Shown here piece after piece: positions 7,571 through 15,328 of a stretch of DNA of 21,024 nucleotides. The DNA comes from an uncultured Lachnospiraceae bacterium (lineage in GTDB: Bacteria; Bacillota; Clostridia; Lachnospirales; Lachnospiraceae): NCBI GenBank assembly GCA_934402515.1, contig CAKRTZ010000042.1:1-21024 (forward strand), written 5' to 3'. A model generated the notes under the pieces. The model saw only the letters and a program-made list of their open reading frames with translations. It ran no database searches and had not been told where the DNA came from. Within the stretch, counting starts at the first letter, position 1. Every line of letters starts with the position of its first letter. The position numbers and the translations under genes were made by a program.

Positions 7571-8479
7571 ATGACAGATATGATAATCAATAAACTCCCA
7601 TCGAGGACATGGAACTGGCTGAAAGTCAACGACACCACCCTTCCCTGGGACGAGGAGCATACAATAGAACTTCCGGAGGAAAAGGTACAGGCGGGCGAAC
7701 AGGATGCCCTCCGCTTTTCCATCGCGGGAGAGGGCGAATACAGCCGGAAAAAAATCGATATTCACGCCGCAAAGGGCGAGAAAACCACTGTTTTTATGGA
7801 CTATGCACCCACAGGAAAACTTGCGGTAGCCACGAACCTCACCTTAGAGGAGGATGCCCAGGTTCGCCTGGTGCAGTTACAGCACAGCGGAGAGGATTCC
7901 CTTGTATACAATGCCATCCAGGGAACCTGTGAGAAAGGTGCCCGCATTGAACTGGTACAGATTTATCTGGGAAAAGGCGACACTTATTCCGACACCACCA
8001 TTGATTTACAGGGCAAAAAGAGCAGTTTCAAGAGCGATATCGGCTACATCGGGGAGCAGACCCATGCCATTGACATGAACGAAGTGGTGAATCACTTTGG
8101 AAAAGCCACCGAGAGCGAAATCAATGTCTCCGGTGCCCTGCGGGATGGGGCGAAGAAAATCTTCCGCGGCACCATCGATTTTAAGACCGGCGCAGCGGAT
8201 TCCGTGGGAAATGAGCAGGAAACCGTGCTGATGTTAGGCGAAGATGTGGAAAACAAAACCGTTCCCGTGATTTTGTGCTCCGAGGAAAATGTGGTAGGTA
8301 ACCACGGTGCCACCATTGGCGAACTGGATGAGGAAACCATGTTCTACTTTGCCAGCAGAGGCATCGACAAGGAACATGCAGAAAATATTATGGCGAGAGC
8401 CAGCATTGAGCGTCTGAAGGACATCATCCAGGATGAGACCTTTGCCGCTATCATCGACAAGGAATTAGGAGAAGTGTAG
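7571..8479 (+). CDS. sufD: SufD, Fe-S cluster assembly subunit
   Basis: 302 residues, compact as usual in clostridia and shorter than the enterobacterial protein of about 420. The beta-helix core carries the SufB/SufD family pattern (FRGTIDFKTGAADSVGNEQE; ENVVGNHGATIGELDEETMFYFASRGI; C-terminal helix EHAENIMARASI). It pairs with SufB and SufC. The ribosome site AAGGAAAG lies before the ATG. The sufS start follows the TAG stop after 1 nt. Confidence 0.95.
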   Translation: MTDMIINKLPSRTWNWLKVNDTTLPWDEEHTIELPEEKVQAGEQDALRFSIAGEGEYSRKKIDIHAAKGEKTTVFMDYAPTGKLAVATNLTLEEDAQVRLVQLQHSGEDSLVYNAIQGTCEKGARIELVQIYLGKGDTYSDTTIDLQGKKSSFKSDIGYIGEQTHAIDMNEVVNHFGKATESEINVSGALRDGAKKIFRGTIDFKTGAADSVGNEQETVLMLGEDVENKTVPVILCSEENVVGNHGATIGELDEETMFYFASRGIDKEHAENIMARASIERLKDIIQDETFAAIIDKELGEV

Positions 8480-8480
8480 T

Positions 8481-9722
8481 ATGACAGATTACAAAAAAGA
8501 TTTTCCTCTGCTGGCCTCTATCGGCAAGCCGGAGAACACGGTAATCCAGCATGACTGGATTTATATTGACAATGCAGCCACTTCCCAACGCCCCCAGTGC
8601 GTCCTGGATGCGGAGACGGAATTTTACCAGAAATATAACGCCAACCCTCTCCGGGGTAATTATCCCTTGAGTGTGGAGGCGACAGAGCACTACGAGGATG
8701 CCCGGAAAGCAGTCCGGGATTTCCTCGGTGCCAAATCCGCCCGGGAGATTATTTTCACCAGAAACACCACCGAGAGCATCAACCTGGTAGCATACAGCTA
8801 TGGCTTATCCCATGTGCAGGCAGGGGATGAAATCCTGGTGTCCATCATGGAGCATCACAGCAACCTCCTGCCCTGGCAGATGGTGGCAAGACAGACCGGC
8901 GCTACCCTCCGTTTCATGGAGTGCCGTCAGGACGGTTCCCTGGATTTGGACGAAGTGCAGGAACAGATTACGGAAAAAACCAAAATCGTGGCAATTACCC
9001 AGATTTCCAATGTACTGGGACGGGAAAATCCCGTAAAGGAAATTGCTGCCATGGCACATGCCAAAAACGCCGTGATTGTGGTGGACGGTGCCCAGAGTAC
9101 TCCCCACATGGCAGTGAATGTCCAGGATTTGGATGTGGACTTCTTCGCCTTTTCCGGGCATAAGCTGTTCGGACCCATGGGAATCGGCGTTTTATATGGA
9201 AAGAAAAAGCTGTTAAAGGATATGCCCCCCTTCCTTTCCGGAGGAGAGATGATTGAATCCGTCACAAGAGACAGTGCAAAATACGCGGAACTGCCTCACA
9301 AATTTGAGGCGGGCACCGTCAACGCAGCAGGAGCCGTAGGACTCCATGCCGCCATCCGGTATGTGCAGTCCATTGGCTTTACTGTGATGCAGGAGCGGGA
9401 GCTGGCAGTCACCAGACGAGCTCTTGAGGGCTTAAAAGGCATCCCTCATGTCCATGTGCTGGGTTCCGACAAGGCGGAGGAGCACACAGGAATTCTCACC
9501 TTTACCATCGATGATATCCATCCCCACGATGTGAGCGAGATTCTCATTGCTGACGGCATCTGCGTCCGGGCGGGACACCACTGTGCCCAGCCCTTGCTCA
9601 CCCATCTGGGAATCAGTTCTGCCACCCGCGCCAGCTTTATGTTCTACAACACCGAGGAGGAGGCAGACTTATTCGTGAAAAGTATCGCAGGTATCAGGGA
9701 GCGTATGGGCTATGGAAAATAG
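8481..9722 (+). CDS. sufS: SufS, group II cysteine desulfurase
   Basis: 413 residues, full length. PLP enzyme converting cysteine to alanine and passing persulfide sulfur to SufU. Seen: IDNAATSQRP near the N-terminus, EHHSNLLPW (124-132), D202 (VVDGAQS), PLP lysine K228 (FSGHKLFGP) and persulfide cysteine C368 in RAGHHCAQP, with the arginine-containing SSATRASF motif following. It overlaps sufU by 11 nt, so the two are translationally coupled. Confidence 0.97.
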   Translation: MTDYKKDFPLLASIGKPENTVIQHDWIYIDNAATSQRPQCVLDAETEFYQKYNANPLRGNYPLSVEATEHYEDARKAVRDFLGAKSAREIIFTRNTTESINLVAYSYGLSHVQAGDEILVSIMEHHSNLLPWQMVARQTGATLRFMECRQDGSLDLDEVQEQITEKTKIVAITQISNVLGRENPVKEIAAMAHAKNAVIVVDGAQSTPHMAVNVQDLDVDFFAFSGHKLFGPMGIGVLYGKKKLLKDMPPFLSGGEMIESVTRDSAKYAELPHKFEAGTVNAAGAVGLHAAIRYVQSIGFTVMQERELAVTRRALEGLKGIPHVHVLGSDKAEEHTGILTFTIDDIHPHDVSEILIADGICVRAGHHCAQPLLTHLGISSATRASFMFYNTEEEADLFVKSIAGIRERMGYGK

Positions 9723-10164
9723 AAGTTTTTACAATGAAATACTGACGGAGCATAATATGCGTCCCGAATTCAAACACGATCTGCCGGATGCGGACATTGT
9801 CCTGGAAGGCGTGAACCCCAGCTGCGGCGACGATATTTTCCTCAAACTGAAACTGGAGGGAGACACCATTGCAGATGCGGCGTTTGAAGGTGACGGCTGT
9901 GCCATTTCCCAGGCATCCGCAGACATTATGCTGAGTATGATTGTGGGAAAGAAAAAGGACGAGGCACTCCGGATGGGCAAAACCTTTATGAAAATGATTA
10001 AAGGAGAGGCAAGCGAGGAGGAAATCGACTCTCTGGAGGAGGCATCCGCCCTTCGTGACATTGCCCATATGCCCGCCCGGGTAAAATGTGCCGTTCTCGG
10101 CTGGAGAACTTTAAAAGAAGCCTTGGGGGACGAGGATGAGGACGACGAGGAGGACTTGGAATAA
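9712..10164 (+). CDS. sufU: SufU, zinc-dependent sulfur acceptor
   Basis: 150 residues. SufU/IscU fold with C38 and D40 (SCGDD), C63 in the GDGCAIS loop and C126 (KCAVLGW), the Zn-ligand and sulfur-acceptor set of SufU proteins. It takes persulfide sulfur from SufS for the SufBCD scaffold. The last 12 residues are nearly all acidic (D/E), an extension beyond the usual core end. It starts within the 3' end of sufS. It is the last gene of the suf operon; no clear terminator follows within the 175-nt gap. Confidence 0.95.
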   Translation: MENRSFYNEILTEHNMRPEFKHDLPDADIVLEGVNPSCGDDIFLKLKLEGDTIADAAFEGDGCAISQASADIMLSMIVGKKKDEALRMGKTFMKMIKGEASEEEIDSLEEASALRDIAHMPARVKCAVLGWRTLKEALGDEDEDDEEDLE

Positions 10165-10201
10165 TTCCTGAAAATAAGGGGCAAATAAGGAAAAGAAATA
10201 C

Positions 10202-10231
10202 TTGACAATATCCCAGGAAACATGGTATTGT
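10202..10231 (+). promoter_or_regulatory. Promoter of the diguanylate cyclase gene
   Basis: TTGACA (10202-10207) and TATTGT (10226-10231) with an 18-bp spacer. The transcript would have a leader of about 100 nt. Confidence 0.6.
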
Positions 10232-10256
10232 ATCGGCACTATAGGATTACGGTACT

Positions 10257-10281
10257 AAAGAACTATAGACCGCAGTTCTTT
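10257..10281 (+). promoter_or_regulatory. Leader hairpin upstream of the diguanylate cyclase gene
   Basis: AAAGAACT and AGTTCTTT form a perfect 8-bp stem with a 9-nt loop in the leader. There is no T run, so it is not a terminator. No c-di-GMP riboswitch pattern was recognised. Its role is unclear. Confidence 0.4.
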
Positions 10282-10339
10282 CCAGGACAAAAATAGGGGT
10301 GGATTTATCGTCAGATTCAGTAGTGGGGATATTGTCAGT

Positions 10340-12133
10340 ATGAAACAACAGAAATGGAAACTTTCAATAATCAAATGGCTGCTGCCGCTGTTGGTACTTA
10401 TCATCAGTGGCAGCATTTTATATACCGTTGTCCAGGCGGTTCAGGAGATCAAACTTGAGAGAGCCCGCACCAAAGCAGAACTAAATGCGGTCGTTTACGC
10501 AGACCAGCTGAGAAAGGACTTAAATAGAGGTATCAATATTACCAAGAGTCTGGAGCTGATTCTTATCAGTGAGGATGGGAAAATTGACAAATTTGATACG
10601 GTAGCAGAACAGATGATGGCAGATTATGTCCAGAGCATCCGGTTTGCTCCCGGCGGCGTCGTGACAGATAATTATCCTGCGGAGGGAAATGAGGCGGGAA
10701 AAATTGATCTGATTCACGATGAAAAGCGGGGCGAGTTTGTCAACTATAGTATGGAGCATCACACGTGTATCATGCAGGGCCCCTTTGATTTAAAACAGGG
10801 TGGGCAGGGTATCGCCATCTATAACCCCGTTTATCTGATGGAAGAGGATGAAAAGGAATACTTCTGGGGACTGACCAGTGTCATTATCAAAGCGCCGGAT
10901 ATTTTTTCCAACTCCATCAGTGCGTTGACCACCTTCAATTACCAGTATGTACTATCCAAGACTTCTTCCATTTCTGGTTATGAATATCAGGTCATTGACA
11001 GCTCCGGCGTGGAGCTGGTTGACCCGATATCCCACAGCTTTAAGCTGGGAGGCTGTACCTGGAAACTCGAAGTCATGCCCACCGGCGGCTGGGAACAATC
11101 CGGGCATGTGTGGCTGGTATACTTGTGCGGCGGAGTCATGATTTTATTACTGGAGGGACTCATCTTCGCCCTTCTTACTCTGGAAGAACAGCGCAGAAAG
11201 TTTAAGAAGCTTTCCCTCACCGATGGCCTGACCGGACTGTTAAACCGTACCGGCTTTGACAGACAGATGGAGCGGTATCTGGAAGGAAACCAGAAAAAAC
11301 CCTGCGTGGTTATGCTGATGGATGTGGACAATTTTAAATTTCTCAACGATATTTATGGTCATTCTGTGGGTGACCAGGGGTTATGTCATCTTGCCCGTTC
11401 CCTGGAACAGGCCTTTTCGAAAAATGCCATTATCGGACGAAACGGTGGCGATGAGTTCTGTGTCCTGCTGAAAAACTGCACCGCAGCGCAGATGACAGAT
11501 CAGATTGAAGCATTCTGCCAACAGCGCCGCAGCTTTTCATACAAGGGAAAGGAGTATCACTACACCATTTCCCTTGGGTATTCGGAATACCCGACCCATG
11601 GGGAAAAAGTATCGGATTTACTCCGGTATGCAGATATAGCACTGTATGAGGTAAAATTGCGGGGCAAAAACAGCAGTCTTTTCTATGAGAGTGATTTTCA
11701 TGCCTCCAAGCGAACCCAGCTTGGCTTTAAGCTCAATGATATTTCCCTCAATCTGCCCGGTGCGTTTTTCATTTATAAGGCAGACCGGCAGAATGAACAG
11801 ATTCTCTATGCAAACCAGGAAATGATACAGTATGTGGGCTGCGAAGATATGGATGATTTTCTGCATTTTACCGACCGGAAATTCTGTAACCTGGTACATC
11901 CGGAGGAGTATGACCAGGTGGAAGAAAGCATCTGGCAGCAGATTGAGTCCACGGAGGTCAGCATCAACGACTATGTCAAATACCGGCTTGCCCGGAAGGA
12001 TGGTTCCTACCGGCAGGTACTGGACTTCGGGCGAATCGTCCAGAGTGAACACTATGGTCCGGTGTTTTATGTTCTCATTATGGACTTGGATGTTATCAGA
12101 GAACACTATGGAAGCAAGGGGGGCATTGGCTGA
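10340..12133 (+). CDS. Membrane diguanylate cyclase with C-terminal PAS domain
   Basis: 597 residues. Membrane segments at about 11-31 and 257-280 enclose an extracellular sensor of about 220 residues resembling a CHASE domain. The GGDEF domain covers about 290-450 with an intact active site GGDEF (369-373) and the metal-binding MDVDNFK region (327-333). The RxxD inhibitory site is absent (SKNA at the equivalent position), so product inhibition is not expected. A PAS-like domain with PAC-like end fills about 465-585. It should make cyclic di-GMP in response to an external signal. The ATG has only a weak ribosome site (GGGG, 11 nt away). Confidence 0.88.
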   Translation: MKQQKWKLSIIKWLLPLLVLIISGSILYTVVQAVQEIKLERARTKAELNAVVYADQLRKDLNRGINITKSLELILISEDGKIDKFDTVAEQMMADYVQSIRFAPGGVVTDNYPAEGNEAGKIDLIHDEKRGEFVNYSMEHHTCIMQGPFDLKQGGQGIAIYNPVYLMEEDEKEYFWGLTSVIIKAPDIFSNSISALTTFNYQYVLSKTSSISGYEYQVIDSSGVELVDPISHSFKLGGCTWKLEVMPTGGWEQSGHVWLVYLCGGVMILLLEGLIFALLTLEEQRRKFKKLSLTDGLTGLLNRTGFDRQMERYLEGNQKKPCVVMLMDVDNFKFLNDIYGHSVGDQGLCHLARSLEQAFSKNAIIGRNGGDEFCVLLKNCTAAQMTDQIEAFCQQRRSFSYKGKEYHYTISLGYSEYPTHGEKVSDLLRYADIALYEVKLRGKNSSLFYESDFHASKRTQLGFKLNDISLNLPGAFFIYKADRQNEQILYANQEMIQYVGCEDMDDFLHFTDRKFCNLVHPEEYDQVEESIWQQIESTEVSINDYVKYRLARKDGSYRQVLDFGRIVQSEHYGPVFYVLIMDLDVIREHYGSKGGIG

Positions 12134-12134
12134 G

Positions 12135-12779
12135 ATGCTGACACATACTGTGGCAGAAAGCACTTCCGGTCCCGTGATTCTGTGGGGAATGTACCCCTTC
12201 CGGGAAGATGAAATGGAACATATGAAGAAATCTTTGTCAGAGTGTGTGGGCGATGTGCCCTACACTCTGATTGCATTTCAGGTGTCGGACTGGAACCGGG
12301 AGTTATCCCCCTGGGCAGCCCCGGAACTGGATGCCACCTTCACCGGGGAAGGAGAGGCAACCCTGAACTTTCTGCAGGAGGAACTATTACCTCTGGTAAA
12401 GGAAAAATACGGGACACATCGGGAAGTGTATCTCATGGGCTATTCCCTGGCGGGACTCTTTGCCCTCTGGTGCCTCACCAAAACCGATGCCTTTGACGGT
12501 GCAGCAAGCTGTTCCGGTTCCCTCTGGTATCCCGGTTTTCTTCCTTTTCTGGAAAAACAGACCGCTCTCACCGGAAAGCGCATTTACCTCAGTCTGGGAG
12601 GCAAGGAATCCAACTCCAGAAATCCCCTGATGGCAACGGTGGCAGACTGCACGGAAAAAGCCACAAAACTGTTGGCAAAGGAGAACACCGTCAAATATGA
12701 GTTAAACCCCGGCGGTCACTTTGCAGATTCTGCCAAACGGCTGGCAAAAGCAGTGAAATTTCTGCTGGCAGATTCTTGA
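12135..12779 (+). CDS. Alpha/beta-hydrolase, esterase-like
   Basis: 214 residues, cytoplasmic (no signal). Nucleophile elbow GYSLAG with S104; probable catalytic histidine H195 (GGHF). The pattern CSGSLWYPGF followed by YLSLGGKE resembles the putative-esterase (Fes/IroE-like) family. The substrate is unknown. It starts 1 nt after the stop of the diguanylate cyclase. The open frame extends far upstream inside that gene, but protein similarity starts only here. The ribosome site is poor (AGGGGGG about 13 nt upstream), so coupled translation is likely. Confidence 0.75.
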   Translation: MLTHTVAESTSGPVILWGMYPFREDEMEHMKKSLSECVGDVPYTLIAFQVSDWNRELSPWAAPELDATFTGEGEATLNFLQEELLPLVKEKYGTHREVYLMGYSLAGLFALWCLTKTDAFDGAASCSGSLWYPGFLPFLEKQTALTGKRIYLSLGGKESNSRNPLMATVADCTEKATKLLAKENTVKYELNPGGHFADSAKRLAKAVKFLLADS

Positions 12780-12787
12780 TGTGACAA

Positions 12788-13060
12788 GTGTTTGTTGATA
12801 GAATTTATCAAGTAAAGCAAAATACCAAATTTTTTATTGACGAAAATATAACACTGTTATATGAGAAAGGCTTCCGGGAGGCATCCCTGCGGAACATTGT
12901 CCGCACGGCGGGCGTGACCACCGGCGCTGACAAGATTGTGGTTCTGAAGGACGGCAGAGTGGAGGAGGAAGGCAACCCCGCTGCACTGATGCAGAAAGAG
13001 GGCATTTTCCCCCATATGGTAAAACTCCAGACTGAGGGACAGAACTGGGCACTGCAATGA
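12788..13060 (+). pseudogene. Deletion chimera: TetR N-terminus joined to ABC exporter ATPase C-terminus
   Basis: 90 codons from a GTG. Residues 1-47 are the start of a TetR regulator up to the recognition helix (YEKGFREASLRNIVRTAGV, then TTGA). Residues 47-90 are the last part of a multidrug ABC exporter ATPase (ADKIVVLKDGRVEEEGNP; GIFPHMVKLQTE). Between them the TetR ligand domain and nearly all of at least one exporter gene are missing. The join falls at or near GGCGCT (12923-12928), a plausible short repeat shared by both parent genes. The product lacks dimerisation and ATPase parts and is almost certainly non-functional. Confidence 0.85.
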
Positions 13061-13078
13061 CAGCAGTTATAATAAATA

Positions 13079-13102
13079 GCAGCTACAGTAAACAGTAGCT
13101 GC
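13079..13102. repeat. Hairpin repeat, copy 2
   Basis: GCAGCTAC-N8-GTAGCTGC, a perfect 8-bp stem with no T run. The 21 nt at 13082-13102 are related to 851-871 with compensatory stem changes. Confidence 0.5.
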
Positions 13103-13127
13103 AATCATAGTGAAAGAATAAGGAAAC

Positions 13128-13158
13128 AAGGAGTCATCCCAAGGGGTGACTCCTTTTT
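13128..13158 (+). terminator. Rho-independent terminator after the TetR::ABC remnant
   Basis: 13-bp stem AAGGAGTCATCCC with GGGGTGACTCCTT (one U-G pair) and a run of five T. It was probably the terminator of the lost exporter operon, and it now insulates the ATPase/RloB pair. Confidence 0.92.
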
Positions 13159-13203
13159 GCCACTCTCCTTGTCTGGCTACGGATGACGAATCCTGCATTT
13201 TCT

Positions 13204-13256
13204 TTGAAAACCAGGATACCAAGATTGAAAACAGGGATAAAAGGTGATACTATAAT
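13204..13256 (+). promoter_or_regulatory. Promoter region of the ATPase/RloB pair with tandem direct repeats
   Basis: TTGAAAACCAGGATA (13204-13218) and TTGAAAACAGGGATA (13225-13239) agree at 13 of 15 positions and start 21 bp apart, two helical turns. A perfect TATAAT lies at 13251-13256. The second repeat gives a TTGAAA -35 with an over-long 20-bp spacer, so an activator may be needed. The repeats could be an operator. Confidence 0.5.
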
Positions 13257-13292
13257 AGAAAATAATGTGAGAAAAAATCTCATGGAGGGACA

Positions 13293-14555
13293 ATGATACA
13301 TCAATTTACATTTGAAAATTTTAAAGCATTTAAAAATGAGGCAACATTAGACTTTATCGCCGAAAATATTAATGAGCATAAGGAAAGCTTAATTCAGGGT
13401 AAAAACAGTGAAGAAAGTTATGTACCGGTAATTGCAATTTATGGTCCCAATGGTGGAGGGAAATCGACGGTTCTCGAGGCGGCTATTTATCTGAGGTATA
13501 TATTGATTAAGTATACTCTTATGACAAAAATGTCAGAAAACGAAGGATATGAAGGGACAGAGCGGCACGCACCATCGATGTCCAAGGAGGTTTATTATAA
13601 GTTACTTCCCGAATATAAAGATTTACCTACAAAATTTGATATTATGTTTCAAATCGAGGAGGAAAAGTATCGGTATCAGCTTTCCTTGTTGAAGGATAAA
13701 ATAATAGAAGAAAATTTATATAAACAGGATATGGCAAGCGGAAATGTTGAACTCATATTTGAGCGTACAGACGAGGAATGTGTTTTGGGAGAAGAAATAG
13801 AAAATATCCCGGTAGAAAAAGTAAGTGATACAATGCCTTTGCTATCGCATATTGCAGTTAATTATGATATTGAGACAATCGACAAGGTTATCCAGTGGTT
13901 TTTAAACATCGAAGTTTTAAGCTATGATAATCCAAAAAACGAGAAAAGATTGGTACTACCCAGAACAAAAGAAAAGAGAAAGATTATCTTTGAAATGCTA
14001 AGTGAAATGGATATTCCAATTAAAGATATTCGGATTGAAAAAGATGAGGATGGAAATATTAGGAATATTTACACGAAACATCTTATGGAAAATGGAAAGT
14101 ATTGCGAGATAAAACTTACGGAAGAATCCAGCGGAACAAGAAAGTTACTGAGTTGTCTGGCAAGAATCAATGAGTGCCTGGAAGAGGGAGGACTTTTAAT
14201 TGCAGATGAGTTAGATGCAAAGCTGCATCCGAAACTTTTGCGGTATATTATAGAGTTGTTTACAAACCCTGAGAAAAATAGAAATGGGGCACAATTATTA
14301 TTTACATCTCATGATATCTCAACGATGAACAAAGAGGTATTTCGCCGAGATGAAATATGGTTCTGTGCAAAAAATCCGTATGGTGCGGCAAAATTGTATT
14401 CGCTTGTTTCGTTTAGAAAGGATAATGGAAAGCATATAAGAAATGATGAGGCGTATGGAAAAAGGTATTTAGAAGGACGTTATGGTGCCGACCCTTATAT
14501 TAGACAAATCATAATGTGGGAGGATACGGATGAGTCTGAAACAGAAAAAGCATAG
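13293..14555 (+). CDS. AAA/ABC-type ATPase, RloA/AbiLi-like partner of RloB
   Basis: 420 residues. N-terminal FENFKAFKNEATLDF is the typical start of AAA_15/AAA_21 ATPases (OLD/SMC-like heads). Walker A GPNGGGKS (51-58), signature-like ESSGTRKL (278-285), Walker B LLIADELDAKLHP (D305/E306) and H340 (FTSHD) are all intact. No fused TOPRIM domain is present; the next gene supplies one. It overlaps rloB by 26 nt. GGAGGG (13284-13289) precedes the ATG and abuts a small hairpin (TGAGA-N5-TCTCA, 13268-13282). Clearly more AT-rich than the suf genes, which suggests recent transfer. Role in phage defence is inferred from the pairing. Confidence 0.85.
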   Translation: MIHQFTFENFKAFKNEATLDFIAENINEHKESLIQGKNSEESYVPVIAIYGPNGGGKSTVLEAAIYLRYILIKYTLMTKMSENEGYEGTERHAPSMSKEVYYKLLPEYKDLPTKFDIMFQIEEEKYRYQLSLLKDKIIEENLYKQDMASGNVELIFERTDEECVLGEEIENIPVEKVSDTMPLLSHIAVNYDIETIDKVIQWFLNIEVLSYDNPKNEKRLVLPRTKEKRKIIFEMLSEMDIPIKDIRIEKDEDGNIRNIYTKHLMENGKYCEIKLTEESSGTRKLLSCLARINECLEEGGLLIADELDAKLHPKLLRYIIELFTNPEKNRNGAQLLFTSHDISTMNKEVFRRDEIWFCAKNPYGAAKLYSLVSFRKDNGKHIRNDEAYGKRYLEGRYGADPYIRQIIMWEDTDESETEKA

Positions 14556-15207
14556 CGAGAATAAAAAAGAACAGTCCAGACTTCAAGAAAAGATGGAAAA
14601 GCGGAAGAAAAAAATGGATATTCCATTACTACCACCATATATTTACATCATAAGTGAGGGAACCAAAACCGAACCATATTACATTGGAGCCATTGCAAGT
14701 AAGATAAACGAAAAATATAGAGAATATTCCACAGGTGAACGCATTGTGGTAGAGGGTACCGGCAGAAATACGAAAAGTCTGTTGGAATATGCCAGAAACA
14801 CTGTGGATGAAAAGTTCCCACAGGCAGAAGAAGTCTGGCTTATGTATGATAAGGATGATTTTCCTCTGGATAATTTTGACAATACGCAATACAGCGCTGA
14901 AGGAAGGAGAGATATAAGGAAATATTGTGTTGCCTGGTCAAATGAATGTATTGAATTATGGTTTCTGCTGCACTTTCAGGAAGTTACAAGTAACATAGGG
15001 AGAGAAAAGTATATAGAGAGGTTGAAACTATACATTGAATATGAAAAGAATAAAAGGGAAATCTATGATATTCTAAAAGACAAAACAGAGATTGCAATAG
15101 CACGCGCCAGAAGGCAATATGAGTCGTATGGAGATATGTCACCATCTGGGAGATGTCCTGCAACCAGAGTATATCAACTGGTTGAAAATTTATGGACATA
15201 TTTATAA
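14530..15207 (+). CDS. rloB: RloB-family protein, TOPRIM-like
   Basis: 225 residues. A highly basic N-terminal 30 residues is followed by ISEGTKTEPYYI (E43), the YDKDD acidic motif (D107/D109/D110), and the RloB hallmark SNECIELWFLLHF. The order E, then DxD, fits a TOPRIM-like metal-binding fold, by analogy with nucleases of OLD and PARIS systems. RloB was first noted in restriction loci and pairs with an ABC-type ATPase (AbiL-like arrangement). It would be the effector. Low GC like its partner. Family call firm, activity inferred. Confidence 0.85.
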   Translation: MSLKQKKHSENKKEQSRLQEKMEKRKKKMDIPLLPPYIYIISEGTKTEPYYIGAIASKINEKYREYSTGERIVVEGTGRNTKSLLEYARNTVDEKFPQAEEVWLMYDKDDFPLDNFDNTQYSAEGRRDIRKYCVAWSNECIELWFLLHFQEVTSNIGREKYIERLKLYIEYEKNKREIYDILKDKTEIAIARARRQYESYGDMSPSGRCPATRVYQLVENLWTYL

Positions 15208-15275
15208 ACGTTTTCCAAAATGTGAAAGTATAAGATTTTTGTGGAAAAATGGTGGGAATTTATGTCTGTTTGGTC

Positions 15276-15281
15276 TATAAT
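15276..15281 (+). promoter_or_regulatory. Candidate -10 box of the chemotaxis receptor gene
   Basis: TATAAT 48 bp before the ATG. No convincing -35 box was found, nor a sigma-28 motility promoter. Confidence 0.35.
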
Positions 15282-15328
15282 GTAATATTATAACTGAAAT
15301 CGAAACTAAGGAGAAAGGATATTCTGCT

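Noticed and set aside
10232..10339. Cyclic di-GMP riboswitch in the leader of the diguanylate cyclase gene
   Set aside because: Neither the GEMM-I nor the GEMM-II conserved core is visible; only one simple hairpin is seen.
11832..12134. Long 5' extension of the esterase frame
   Set aside because: It is an out-of-frame shadow of the diguanylate cyclase PAS region; hydrolase-like sequence begins at 12135.
13204..13239. CRISPR-like or larger tandem array
   Set aside because: Only two units with a 6-nt gap; no spacers and no cas genes.
15213..15256. Terminator for the rloB gene from TTTTCCA and TGGAAAA arms
   Set aside because: The arms are AT-rich and separated by more than 20 nt, without a T run after the stem.
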